Source of the DNA: a virus
Virus record (IMG/VR): IMGVR_UViG_3300020448_000002
Location: 1 to 64,000 of that record
Strand: one strand, 5' to 3'
Length of the DNA: 64,000 nt
The first letter of the stretch is position 1. The number at the start of each line of letters is the position of its first letter. Both the position numbers and the translations under genes were made by a program. Below, in pieces: positions 34,820 to 41,741 of this stretch. The notes under the pieces are model-generated. The model saw only the letters and a list, made by a program, of their open reading frames with translations, did not search any database and had not been told where the DNA came from.

Positions 34820-35400
34820 GTGATATTATAGTTGTAGATGATTTCATATCAAAAGATTATGCAGATCACATAGAACAAATAGTTAATGAAAAAGATTTCC
34901 CACTACATTTTAGAAAAGGAATTGTAACCAACGAGGATGAACATGAAGGTAATGTAGATGGCTTCATTCATATGTTATATGAAGTCCAAAAACCTGTATC
35001 ACCTAGATTTCCGTTAATATATCCTATGGTATTAAGTATTACTGAAGCAACTGGTATTAAATGGAATGTATTAGAAAGATTGAGATTTAATTTCATGTTA
35101 GGTAATAGGACATCTAAACTATTACATCATGCACCTCATACTGATAACTATACACCACACTGGTCAGCAATATATTATGTTCATGATTGTGATGGTGATA
35201 CATTCTTTTTCGATCAAAAACTTACTAAATTTACAGAAGAAGAATCATATCAAATAACATACGATAATAACTGGACAATTAAAAAACGTGTATCACCTAA
35301 GAAAGGGAGACTGGTAATGTTTGATGGTGTAAGATTTCATGCTAGTTCATTCACTAAAACTAAACCATTTAGATGTGTACTTAATATGAATTTCTCATGA
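34816..35400 (+). CDS. 2OG-Fe(II) oxygenase, P4H-like (no. 11, operon member 9)
   Basis: 194 residues. KLLHHAPHTDNYTPHWSAIY (H.D), CDGDTFFFDQ, KKRVSPKKGRLVMFDGVRFH with HASS (distal His), and FRCVLNMNF (Arg). Its last 60 residues resemble the product of 33702. ATGA overlaps join it to the genes before and after. Confidence 0.82.
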   Translation: MSDIIVVDDFISKDYADHIEQIVNEKDFPLHFRKGIVTNEDEHEGNVDGFIHMLYEVQKPVSPRFPLIYPMVLSITEATGIKWNVLERLRFNFMLGNRTSKLLHHAPHTDNYTPHWSAIYYVHDCDGDTFFFDQKLTKFTEEESYQITYDNNWTIKKRVSPKKGRLVMFDGVRFHASSFTKTKPFRCVLNMNFS

Positions 35401-35930
35401 TAAACGTAGTTAGACAAGCAATTAGTAAAGATACTTGTGAAGTAATATCTAATAGTATTGAATTCATGAGAGTGATGATGGGCAACCCACCTGACCCTAC
35501 TATCAATAATGCTTTTGGATACTATTCCCCAGTATTCTTAGAAGGCTTAATGTTGTATATGCAACCAGAGATAGAGAAAAAAGTCAGTAAGAAATTACAT
35601 CCAACATACTCTTATGGTAGGATATATGGACATGGATCAGTATTAGAGAAACATACAGATAGACCAAGTGGTGAATATGGTGTCACCTGTTGTTTAGAAA
35701 AACAATGTAATTATCCTATATTTTTTGAAATGGAAGGTGGACACGTCATAGATATAGAATTGGATGTAGGAGATATATGCATTTACAAAGGCATAGACTA
35801 TCCTCATTGGAGAGAACCCTATCAAGGTAATAGACACATTCAAGTATTTCTCATGTATGTTGATAGTAAAGGATTGTACAAGGACTGGAAGTGGGATAAA
35901 AGAGATAGCTTATGCCAACCACCAATCTGA
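35397..35930 (+). CDS. 2OG-Fe(II) oxygenase, P4H-like (no. 12, last of the operon)
   Basis: 177 residues. YSYGRIYGHGSVLEKHTDRP gives a Y.R.Y..GS.L..H.D start, EYGVTCCLE and IFFEMEGGHVIDIELDVGDI the middle strands, GIDYPHWREPYQGNRHIQVF the distal His and Arg. LDVGD..IYKG...PH is a common form in bacterial P4H relatives. It ends the operon; a new promoter starts 11 bases later. Confidence 0.82.
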   Translation: MINVVRQAISKDTCEVISNSIEFMRVMMGNPPDPTINNAFGYYSPVFLEGLMLYMQPEIEKKVSKKLHPTYSYGRIYGHGSVLEKHTDRPSGEYGVTCCLEKQCNYPIFFEMEGGHVIDIELDVGDICIYKGIDYPHWREPYQGNRHIQVFLMYVDSKGLYKDWKWDKRDSLCQPPI

Positions 35931-35940
35931 CCACAGGGTA

Positions 35941-35968
35941 TGGACAATAAGAAAATATGTGCTAGAAT
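35941..35968 (+). promoter_or_regulatory. Sigma70-type promoter with extended -10
   Basis: TGGACA (35941-35946), 16 bases, TAGAAT (35963-35968) preceded by TGC (extended -10). The next ATG is 23 bases downstream. It opens the small-gene region. Confidence 0.55.
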
Positions 35969-35991
35969 AATAGAGTCCATAATATCCGACA

Positions 35992-36261
35992 ATGCCAACA
36001 TTTACACTCACAGCCGTTGACGATGACGGAACGGTGACAACCAAAGAATTTTCATCACCTTTCTTAGCAGAGGTGGTAGAAAAGACTGATGACTTCTTAC
36101 GAGGAGTAGGATTTGTCTATGAAGACCTTAGAGTAATTCATAGTGATGAAGACTACGATACGATAACAAAAGAAGGAATAGTTCGTAGCGAAAGCAAAAA
36201 ACGAAAACCATTCACACCTGATTCATCTGTTTATAAAGATGATATAATCGGTATTGAATAA
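35992..36261 (+). CDS. Hypothetical protein, 89 aa
   Basis: MPTFTLTAVDDDGTVTTKEF then SPFLAEVVEKTDDFLRGVGF, GFVYEDLRVIHSDEDYD. A beta hairpin followed by a helix and strand suggests a small alpha/beta fold. First gene after the oxygenase operon, with its own promoter. No family recognised. Confidence 0.65.
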   Translation: MPTFTLTAVDDDGTVTTKEFSSPFLAEVVEKTDDFLRGVGFVYEDLRVIHSDEDYDTITKEGIVRSESKKRKPFTPDSSVYKDDIIGIE

Positions 36262-36268
36262 TACTGTA

Positions 36269-36296
36269 ATCATGTGTCAGCATGATACTATATAAT
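36269..36296 (+). promoter_or_regulatory. Hairpin and -10 TATAAT between small genes
   Basis: ATCATG (36269-36274) and CATGAT (36281-36286) form a six-pair dyad with a six-base loop, followed by TATAAT at 36291-36296. No -35 match. It may be an operator-promoter or a weak terminator plus promoter. Confidence 0.35.
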
Positions 36297-36327
36297 TTGT
36301 AGTTACTATTTTTTATTAATTTACAAC

Positions 36328-36495
36328 ATGGGTAAAACTTTTAGACAAGGTGGAACTGAAAGAGGGTATAATGTACCTGGTAAATCACTAAGAGACAAAC
36401 GAGCAAAATCAACCAAAAACTATTCCAAAGGGGATTCTTATGACTATGGTAAAAAAACCAAAAAATACGGATACAACGGAGAAGTTGGAAGATGA
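36328..36495 (+). CDS. Small basic, Tyr/Gly/Lys-rich protein, 55 aa
   Basis: MGKTFRQGGTERGYNVPGKS and DSYDYGKKTKKYGYNGEVGR: highly charged, no hydrophobic core, probably disordered or nucleic-acid binding. Overlaps the next gene by 56 bases in another frame. Function unknown. Confidence 0.55.
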   Translation: MGKTFRQGGTERGYNVPGKSLRDKRAKSTKNYSKGDSYDYGKKTKKYGYNGEVGR

Positions 36496-36574
36496 TGATC
36501 TAGACTACGAAGATATGTACTATGACGATGATTATGGTGCATCCTTTGAAATAGAATACACAACTCAAGACTAA
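36440..36574 (+). CDS. Small acidic protein, 44 aa
   Basis: ATG 36440 has an AAAGGGG ribosome site at 36427-36433 (an ATG at 36446 is the alternative). MTMVKKPKNTDTTEKLEDDD, then a run of Asp/Tyr. It overlaps the basic gene before it and its TAA overlaps the next ATG (TAATG). The charge contrast with its neighbour is notable. Function unknown. Confidence 0.5.
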   Translation: MTMVKKPKNTDTTEKLEDDDLDYEDMYYDDDYGASFEIEYTTQD

Positions 36575-36822
36575 TGATCGGAAAAGAAACCCCCGAAATT
36601 AAGTATGATCGAGCATTAACTCTATTTGAAGAGTCAGTATTACAACCTGACTCTAAACTTAGAGGTTGTGCATATAATCAAGGATGTTTTAATGAACTCA
36701 TGGAGATCAGAGAACACGTTTTAGATTATCTTAAAACTTTAAGAGAGGTCACTCGTCACACTAATGCTGATGAGAGTGACGATATTGAAACTGCCAAGTT
36801 ACAAACAATGAAATCAAAGTGA
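36574..36822 (+). CDS. Hypothetical helical protein, 82 aa
   Basis: MIGKETPEIKYDRALTLFEE, CAYNQGCFNELMEIREHVLD and LKTLREVTRHTNADESD. Mostly alpha-helical. Coupled to the genes on both sides (TAATG, ATGATC). Function unknown. Confidence 0.65.
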   Translation: MIGKETPEIKYDRALTLFEESVLQPDSKLRGCAYNQGCFNELMEIREHVLDYLKTLREVTRHTNADESDDIETAKLQTMKSK

Positions 36823-37019
36823 TCGGACTTAACTCAGCAATTTTATCAACAGATCAAAAACTCATCGTCAAAGATTCTTTGATGATGTATGTCTGTTCTC
36901 TACAGAAACAATACTTTAGAGACGGAAATTTATCGTCAGTAGAATATCTCAAACGAATGAAAGAGATAGAAACGATTGCTGACCAATTACATTTAAAGGA
37001 ACTTTACAAACATGGATGA
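36819..37019 (+). CDS. Hypothetical helical protein, 66 aa
   Basis: Starts at GTG 36819. IGLNSAILSTDQKLIVKDSL, YVCSLQKQYFRDGNLSSVEY and LKRMKEIETIADQLHLKELY form three likely helices. Its end overlaps the next gene by 8 bases. Function unknown. Confidence 0.6.
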   Translation: MIGLNSAILSTDQKLIVKDSLMMYVCSLQKQYFRDGNLSSVEYLKRMKEIETIADQLHLKELYKHG

Positions 37020-37197
37020 ACCCACAGATTTATATCAAGACATGGAGAAACTCAATATGTTATATGAAGAATTGATGTGGGACAATGATGATGTTTTAGA
37101 CTTTACACCTGATTATAAACATGATAGAATTATAATCACTAATATCTCTCAAAGGAGTAGGAGAATTAAACATGGTAAAGATCTAGATGCATTATGA
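37012..37197 (+). CDS. Small acidic hypothetical protein, 61 aa
   Basis: MDEPTDLYQDMEKLNMLYEE then WDNDDVLDFTPDYKHDRIII and a basic end. Its TGA overlaps the next ATG. Function unknown. Confidence 0.6.
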   Translation: MDEPTDLYQDMEKLNMLYEELMWDNDDVLDFTPDYKHDRIIITNISQRSRRIKHGKDLDAL

Positions 37198-37367
37198 AAT
37201 ACCATTTGTATGACCAACATGAAATACATCAAGGAACTTTTGAATCAATAGAAAAGTTGAGAAACTTTTTATGTGATCGAAAGTATGCTGAGAATTGTGA
37301 TAAAGACATAGGTTGTACATTTGATTATATTAAACACATTAAATGGTTTTTTGAAATAGAAGAATGA
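37194..37367 (+). CDS. Small hypothetical protein, 57 aa
   Basis: ATG 37194 to TGA 37365-37367, ATGA-coupled at both ends. MKYHLYDQHEIHQGTFESIE, then RNFLCDRKYAENCDKDIGCT with three cysteines, and IKHIKWFFEIEE. Function unknown. Confidence 0.55.
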   Translation: MKYHLYDQHEIHQGTFESIEKLRNFLCDRKYAENCDKDIGCTFDYIKHIKWFFEIEE

Positions 37368-37537
37368 TTGAAACACTAATTGCCTCAACTATTATTACTG
37401 TTAGTTGTGCTGACATCAATGCTCTTATTGATAGAGCAAAAACATATCCTGACATAACTGAAGAACATAGAGCAGAAGTCATAGACATCTATCGTGATTT
37501 TGGTAAGAAACAGGGATTAGATTGTGATGCAGAATGA
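37364..37537 (+). CDS. Small secreted or lipid-anchored protein candidate, 57 aa
   Basis: ATGA-coupled on both sides. MIETLIASTIITVSCADINA has a short hydrophobic N-terminus ending in a Cys (weak lipobox TVSC), followed by DRAKTYPDITEEHRAEVIDI and a C-terminal CDAE. Could be exported to the periplasm; a basic n-region is lacking, so the signal is uncertain. Confidence 0.5.
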   Translation: MIETLIASTIITVSCADINALIDRAKTYPDITEEHRAEVIDIYRDFGKKQGLDCDAE

Positions 37538-38154
37538 TAAAACACTTTAATCCAAAGTGGTATTTCAAGGACACACTCACAGATATAGATCAGCAACAGA
37601 TAGATAATTGGTTTGCTGACTTATATAAAGATGCAGAAGGATTTGGAATACCAAAAGACTGGCAGAAATTATGTAGAGTAACATCTACAGATAGAAAGAG
37701 TGATGGTAATCCAATATGGGAAGACTATTTAAAATTACTTAAACCTTATCAGGATAAGTTTTTAAGTGAGATAGAAACATATTGGGATGCAGAATTAATA
37801 TGTGATAATGTATGGGTCAACAGATATACACAGGGAGATTTTCAAGAGGTTCATAACCATTGTCATCCCGACTATAATATTGCTATGGTATATTTTCATA
37901 AGTGTAATGGGTCACAGTTTCATTTCTTTGATTCATCATGGACAGAATATAGATCAAGCGGATTAGATTATATTATGAATGTAGTAGGAGAAGAGATAGT
38001 ACAACTAGAGATAGAACAGGGAGATATAATTATGTTCCCAACTAACTATCCTCATTTTGTATCGCCCAATATGAACGAGGAACTAAGGATTACGTTTGCA
38101 GGTAACTTTAAACTACAAAGAAAACATATGACAATACGAGAACTGACCACATAA
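37534..38154 (+). CDS. 2OG-Fe(II) oxygenase family (no. 13)
   Basis: 206 residues. NRYTQGDFQEVHNHCHPDYN supplies the His cluster, IAMVYFHKCNGSQFHFFDSS the strands, QGDIIMFPTNYPHFVSPNMN the distal His and ELRITFAGNFKL the Arg. Same family as nos. 2, 3, 8 and 14. It is isolated among tiny early-type genes and so probably expressed at another time than the operon copies. Confidence 0.78.
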   Translation: MIKHFNPKWYFKDTLTDIDQQQIDNWFADLYKDAEGFGIPKDWQKLCRVTSTDRKSDGNPIWEDYLKLLKPYQDKFLSEIETYWDAELICDNVWVNRYTQGDFQEVHNHCHPDYNIAMVYFHKCNGSQFHFFDSSWTEYRSSGLDYIMNVVGEEIVQLEIEQGDIIMFPTNYPHFVSPNMNEELRITFAGNFKLQRKHMTIRELTT

Positions 38155-38183
38155 GTGACATGGTGGTAATAGTGTGGTATACT
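38155..38183 (+). promoter_or_regulatory. Sigma70-type promoter, extended -10
   Basis: GTGACA (38155-38160), 17 bases, TATACT (38178-38183) preceded by TGG. It lies 22 bases before the ATG of the possible nuclease gene. Confidence 0.6.
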
Positions 38184-38205
38184 AGTATCATAACTAAAGA
38201 GATTA

Positions 38206-38649
38206 ATGACTCAAATCGAACTCAACAAAACATACACTTATGAGTGTGATGCTACATTTGGCACACTATCACAAGAGAAAGTTAATAAGTTATTTACTGA
38301 TGGTAGAAGAGCATCTGGATTTCTTGAGATTCAATTAGAAGAGTGGTTTCCTAATCTTACATTTGTAGATGGTAAAGGTTATGACCACGTTGATACAGAT
38401 GGACTCAAGTATGATGCAAAATGTTTTACCAAAGGTGGTTCAAAGTTTTGTTCATCAAAGTATTTGGGTGTAGGTAGATCATTAAATGTTGAAGAGCATG
38501 AAGCACACGCAGAAAATATTATCTACATTTTTACAGATGTGGTAGAATTTCCAAAGGTTCAAGTTAAATTTGTAAAAGGTTCTGACTTAATTCAGACTTA
38601 TAAAAAAGGTTCAATTCCATTCTCACATAGAAATGCTTTATTTGGATGA
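38206..38649 (+). CDS. Possible PD-(D/E)XK nuclease paired with a methyltransferase, 147 aa
   Basis: GFLEIQLEEWFPNLTFVDGK (helix with E41, E45), then YDHVDTDGLKYDAKCFTKGG with D60, D63 and D70-A-K72, then SKFCSSKYLGVGRS and IIYIFTDVVEFPKVQVKFVK. An acidic residue, a D and a D-x-K in this order are the skeleton of PD-(D/E)XK endonucleases. It overlaps the downstream DNA methyltransferase by 17 bases, the layout of a type II restriction-modification pair. A nuclease role is an inference; no specific restriction enzyme is recognised. Confidence 0.5.
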   Translation: MTQIELNKTYTYECDATFGTLSQEKVNKLFTDGRRASGFLEIQLEEWFPNLTFVDGKGYDHVDTDGLKYDAKCFTKGGSKFCSSKYLGVGRSLNVEEHEAHAENIIYIFTDVVEFPKVQVKFVKGSDLIQTYKKGSIPFSHRNALFG

Positions 38650-39418
38650 TTGTATTACAGGGATGCAGAAACTAGATGAGAAATCAGTTGATGCAGTTGT
38701 AACATCCCCACCATACAACTTAAATATTAAATACAGTAAATACAACGATAAGAAACCAGTAGATCAATATCTATCATGGTTAGGAGACGTATTTGCTGAA
38801 TGTAAACGTGTACTTAAAGATGACGGTCATCTATTTGTTAACATGGGATATTCTAATGTTAATCCTACAATAGGTATAGATGTATGTTGTAAGTTAAGAG
38901 AGAATTATATACTACAGAATAATATTGCATGGATTAAAAGTGTTCATACTGATAAGACACATGGACATTTTAAACCTATCAATAGTAAGAGATTCTTATG
39001 CCCAACATGGGAACATCTATTTCATTTTACAAAAGATGGTAAGATAGAGATCGATAGATTATCAGTTGGAGTGAAGTATGAATACTATGAAGCAAACATT
39101 CGTGGTAATAATACTAAGGACAATAAACCTAACCTAAGAGACAAAGGTAACTCATGGTTTATACCATACGAAACTAGACAAAGTAAACTAGAGAAAGGTA
39201 ACCACCCCGCTATTTTTCCAGTTAAACTTGTAGAGGATTGTATTAAACTTACTGGTAAAAGTAGTGGTATTGTTTTAGACCCATTCATGGGAACTGGAAC
39301 TACAGGAGTAGCAGCAGTTAACTTAGGATGGGATTATATTGGATATGATATAGATGAAGACTATGTTAAGTATTCTAAACAAAGATTAGAAGGGGGATTG
39401 AAATCATTATTAAAATGA
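38633..39418 (+). CDS. Beta-class DNA methyltransferase (N4-cytosine or N6-adenine)
   Basis: 261 residues. Motif IV VDAVVTSPPYNLN (TSPPY at 24-28) comes before motif I LDPFMGTGTTG (216-225) and WDYIGYDIDEDYV, the order of beta-class amino-methyltransferases. HVFHFTKDG and GNHPAIFPVKLVEDCI are further family blocks. It transfers a methyl group from S-adenosylmethionine to DNA. Target specificity cannot be read. Overlaps the nuclease-like gene upstream and a 29-codon gene downstream (ATGA). Confidence 0.88.
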   Translation: MLYLDDCITGMQKLDEKSVDAVVTSPPYNLNIKYSKYNDKKPVDQYLSWLGDVFAECKRVLKDDGHLFVNMGYSNVNPTIGIDVCCKLRENYILQNNIAWIKSVHTDKTHGHFKPINSKRFLCPTWEHLFHFTKDGKIEIDRLSVGVKYEYYEANIRGNNTKDNKPNLRDKGNSWFIPYETRQSKLEKGNHPAIFPVKLVEDCIKLTGKSSGIVLDPFMGTGTTGVAAVNLGWDYIGYDIDEDYVKYSKQRLEGGLKSLLK

Positions 39419-39504
39419 TATATAATAATGAACAAAGTAATTTATGTGAAGACACACCAGTCAAGCAGGATTATAAAACGTATAACAACGAGGTAGAACA
39501 ATGA
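39415..39504 (+). CDS. Very small coupled protein, 29 aa
   Basis: ATG 39415 overlaps the methyltransferase stop and its TGA (39502-39504) overlaps the next ATG (39501); ATGA junctions on both sides argue that it is translated. MIYNNEQSNLCEDTPVKQDY plus nine residues. Function unknown. Confidence 0.5.
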   Translation: MIYNNEQSNLCEDTPVKQDYKTYNNEVEQ

Positions 39505-40604
39505 CACAACAATTAGTTGTGGGAGAGTGGTATGAATTACCAGGAATTCCAGATGTAATTATTTGTTTAATGAAAACAGATAATTTTTTAATGTACCCAG
39601 AGTGGATAACACAAAGAGATACATTAATGAGATCAAAGAAGAAAGCATCCTTAGATCATTTAAGAGTATTATTTCCTACTCATCATATAGTAGCACTAGG
39701 AGAATTAACAGAAGATGATGTATGGGAAGATGGAACAGAATATGAAGCAGGAACAGAGTGGAGACTTGATGCTAATACCAGAGCATATTTGTGGCAGTCA
39801 GGTAAAACAAATGAGTTACCAGAGAATGTATTAGCAGTAAAGTATAGAGAACCAACACTAGTAAAGTTAAGAAGAACTTACTGGACATTCGATAATCCCT
39901 CAGCAGCAGAAATGGCAGCAGAAGTGTTAACAGGATGTCAGAAGTCACTAGGTATGAACTTAAAAACTAAGAAGTTTATTGAAGGACAATATGTTACAGC
40001 ACTATCTTATACTTGCCAGTATCATGACCCCGACAATTATGGTTCAAAAGGATTATGGTCAGAAACTGACGATAAGACTATAACTCAAAGTGAGTATCGT
40101 AGAACTAAAATGCAAAATGCTATAATGCAGTATAAAAATACTATCATAGCACTTGATACATTATTAGATACTACAAAGTATAATAAGCATTACGATCAAA
40201 CATTTATGACCGCATTATTCTTACATCATATCAAGAATAATCATTTCTCTAAAGAGATTGAAATCCTATGTAAACTATTAAGTGGAACTAAGGAAGATAA
40301 GTATGGAGAGACAGAAGGCATAATGATAAAACAAAAAGGAATGTTAGATGCAGTTGGATGGATATACAGAGAATGTATAGGTCAGTCTAATTACATACCT
40401 GATAGAGGTAAGATGGATGGATTTGCTCAGGGAGTACCATTTTTTAGTTACTGGTTAGATGTAGCAAAAGATAAAGGATTAAAGCATCAACAAAAGGTAG
40501 GAGCAAAGCAAGGTTATCAAAAATGGTTTGAGTCATTCTTAAAGAGACCTGACTTTAAAACACTAGAACAACTAGTAGTGGACACTACTAACATTGACTA
40601 CTAG
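39501..40604 (+). CDS. Hypothetical protein, possible ParB-like domain, 367 aa
   Basis: The segment at residues ~95-145 (EWRLDANTRAYLWQSGKTNE, then VKYREPTLVKLRRTYWTFDN with PSAAEMAAEVLTG) resembles the ParB/Srx N-terminal fold in which G-H-T-R is followed by a Y..fD helix; here the motif reads D-A-N-T-R. The C-terminal ~200 residues are helical (SEYRRTKMQNAIMQYKNTII, FMTALFLHHIKNNHFSKEIE). Such phage proteins are of unclear role (DNA binding or anti-host). I hold the ParB resemblance as weak. Confidence 0.55.
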   Translation: MTQQLVVGEWYELPGIPDVIICLMKTDNFLMYPEWITQRDTLMRSKKKASLDHLRVLFPTHHIVALGELTEDDVWEDGTEYEAGTEWRLDANTRAYLWQSGKTNELPENVLAVKYREPTLVKLRRTYWTFDNPSAAEMAAEVLTGCQKSLGMNLKTKKFIEGQYVTALSYTCQYHDPDNYGSKGLWSETDDKTITQSEYRRTKMQNAIMQYKNTIIALDTLLDTTKYNKHYDQTFMTALFLHHIKNNHFSKEIEILCKLLSGTKEDKYGETEGIMIKQKGMLDAVGWIYRECIGQSNYIPDRGKMDGFAQGVPFFSYWLDVAKDKGLKHQQKVGAKQGYQKWFESFLKRPDFKTLEQLVVDTTNIDY

Positions 40605-40630
40605 ACATACATACTATTCTATACTATACT
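40602..40630 (+). promoter_or_regulatory. Promoter with upstream dyad
   Basis: TAGACA (40602-40607), 17 bases, TATACT (40625-40630); a second TATACT at 40620. Just upstream, inside the end of the preceding gene, TAGTAGTG-GA-CACTACTA (40573-40590) is a perfect dyad that resembles the GTG/CAC dyads before other small genes. Confidence 0.45.
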
Positions 40631-40635
40631 AAGTT

Positions 40636-40812
40636 ATGAGAAAATTCTTTAGTCCTAAAGGACAAATCAGACTCATTAAAAAAGCACTCAAATCTGATAC
40701 TTACTATTCTAGTGAAGAGTTGATTAAATTAAAAACATCACTCAGAAAACTAGAAAAGGAAGTAGAGGAAGAGAGACAAACCCAAAATGGAGGATTTGGT
40801 TATGACATTTAA
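40636..40812 (+). CDS. Small basic/coiled hypothetical protein, 58 aa
   Basis: MRKFFSPKGQIRLIKKALKS then SSEELIKLKTSLRKLEKEVE and a Glu/Gln run. Likely a basic start followed by a coiled coil. Ends inside the next gene. Confidence 0.55.
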   Translation: MRKFFSPKGQIRLIKKALKSDTYYSSEELIKLKTSLRKLEKEVEEERQTQNGGFGYDI

Positions 40813-40930
40813 TGTCTATGAAATTATCGAGGACAAGAAAACTAAAGTCCAAGAAGAAGAGGAAGAGTGGGTATCCGAGATCATAGGATCAGAGGATGAT
40901 GAACTCAAAAGATTATTACAGGAGTTTTAA
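40802..40930 (+). CDS. Small acidic hypothetical protein, 42 aa
   Basis: GGAGG at 40790-40794 is well spaced for ATG 40802 (ATG 40787 is possible). MTFNVYEIIEDKKTKVQEEE, then WVSEIIGSEDDELKRLLQEF. Acidic amphipathic helix. It directly abuts the next gene. Confidence 0.5.
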   Translation: MTFNVYEIIEDKKTKVQEEEEEWVSEIIGSEDDELKRLLQEF

Positions 40931-41284
40931 ATGAACAGGTATGAAGTCCTATTACAACGTGATAATGGCATAAACAAAAGAGTTTATGTTGATGACTGTT
41001 ACTATGAAGACGAAGCAAGATTACTTGCAGAGTCACAATATGGATTGCCAGTATTGAAAGTATTATATCAAGGTCAATCTAATAGTGGACAATACCAACA
41101 TGAATTAGAACCACCTTATCCTAACTATAATCAAAACATATTCAGAAGAGGATTGTTTGATTTTCAAGTCATAGGAACACTTGGAGGTTTATTATTATTG
41201 TTTGTTTTTATACAGTATTGGTACTTATTTGTTGGAGCGTGTATATTTGGTATTATATACAGTATCGTAAGAGACGAAAACTAA
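40931..41284 (+). CDS. Small inner-membrane protein, 117 aa
   Basis: N-terminal soluble domain with a beta-alpha pattern (RYEVLLQRDNGINKRVYVDD, YYEDEARLLAESQYG) and a C-terminal hydrophobic hairpin of two membrane segments (FQVIGTLGGLLLLFVFIQYW and LFVGACIFGIIYSIV). The basic RRG before the first segment suggests a cytoplasmic N-terminus. Function unknown; host membrane takeover or superinfection exclusion are speculations. Confidence 0.6.
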   Translation: MNRYEVLLQRDNGINKRVYVDDCYYEDEARLLAESQYGLPVLKVLYQGQSNSGQYQHELEPPYPNYNQNIFRRGLFDFQVIGTLGGLLLLFVFIQYWYLFVGACIFGIIYSIVRDEN

Positions 41285-41333
41285 AATAGGCATAAATTCT
41301 TGTTACTTTTATCGTATATTATACTATCTAATT

Positions 41334-41341
41334 TCTAAATA
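41334..41341 (+). promoter_or_regulatory. Weak late-type word TCTAAATA
   Basis: One-base variant of the late promoter, 82 bases before the next small gene. The 139-base gap also has a TATACT at 41320-41325 without a matched -35 box. Confidence 0.25.
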
Positions 41342-41423
41342 ATAATGTAGAATCTAGGAGCAACAAGATGCACTAAAACCTCATGTATTATGGGATTAAC
41401 TAAATTTTACTAGGATTATTTGT

Positions 41424-41579
41424 ATGTCAAAACTAAACTTCAATCAGATGGCACAATGGAAAAATGGTATCAATTACAATTCACAAGAGAATAAAATAGA
41501 CGAATACTTTGAGTGCCTGATTGAATGTGATGACAACGATAGAGTATGTAAAACAATATGCACACCTCTATTAGAATAG
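41424..41579 (+). CDS. Small Cys-containing hypothetical protein, 51 aa
   Basis: MSKLNFNQMAQWKNGINYNS then DEYFECLIECDDNDRVCKTI and CTPLLE. Four cysteines (C..EC, C..IC) in the last 25 residues could form disulfides or bind metal. Followed by a strong terminator. Confidence 0.55.
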   Translation: MSKLNFNQMAQWKNGINYNSQENKIDEYFECLIECDDNDRVCKTICTPLLE

Positions 41580-41600
41580 ACTACATTACAAATCCTACAG

Positions 41601-41625
41601 AGACGGTTGCAAGACCGTCTTTTTT
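41601..41625 (+). terminator. Rho-independent terminator
   Basis: AGACGGT (41601-41607), loop TGCAAG, ACCGTCT (41614-41620), then a T-run. A perfect seven-pair stem. Confidence 0.8.
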
Positions 41626-41657
41626 ATTGTATAATATTAAATGATATTATATTTAAT

Positions 41658-41741
41658 ATGAATAACATAGGTTTAGAAGTTGTATTCTGGACAGTATTAA
41701 CAATTTATCTCTTAAACAAGTTAGGAGTCTTTAAAAAATGA
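41658..41741 (+). CDS. 27-residue membrane peptide
   Basis: MNNIGLEVVFWTVLTIYLLN plus KLGVFKK: one membrane helix with a basic tail. TGA overlaps the ATG of the following methyltransferase (ATGA). Small single-span proteins of this type occur widely in cyanophages; function unknown. Confidence 0.5.
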   Translation: MNNIGLEVVFWTVLTIYLLNKLGVFKK

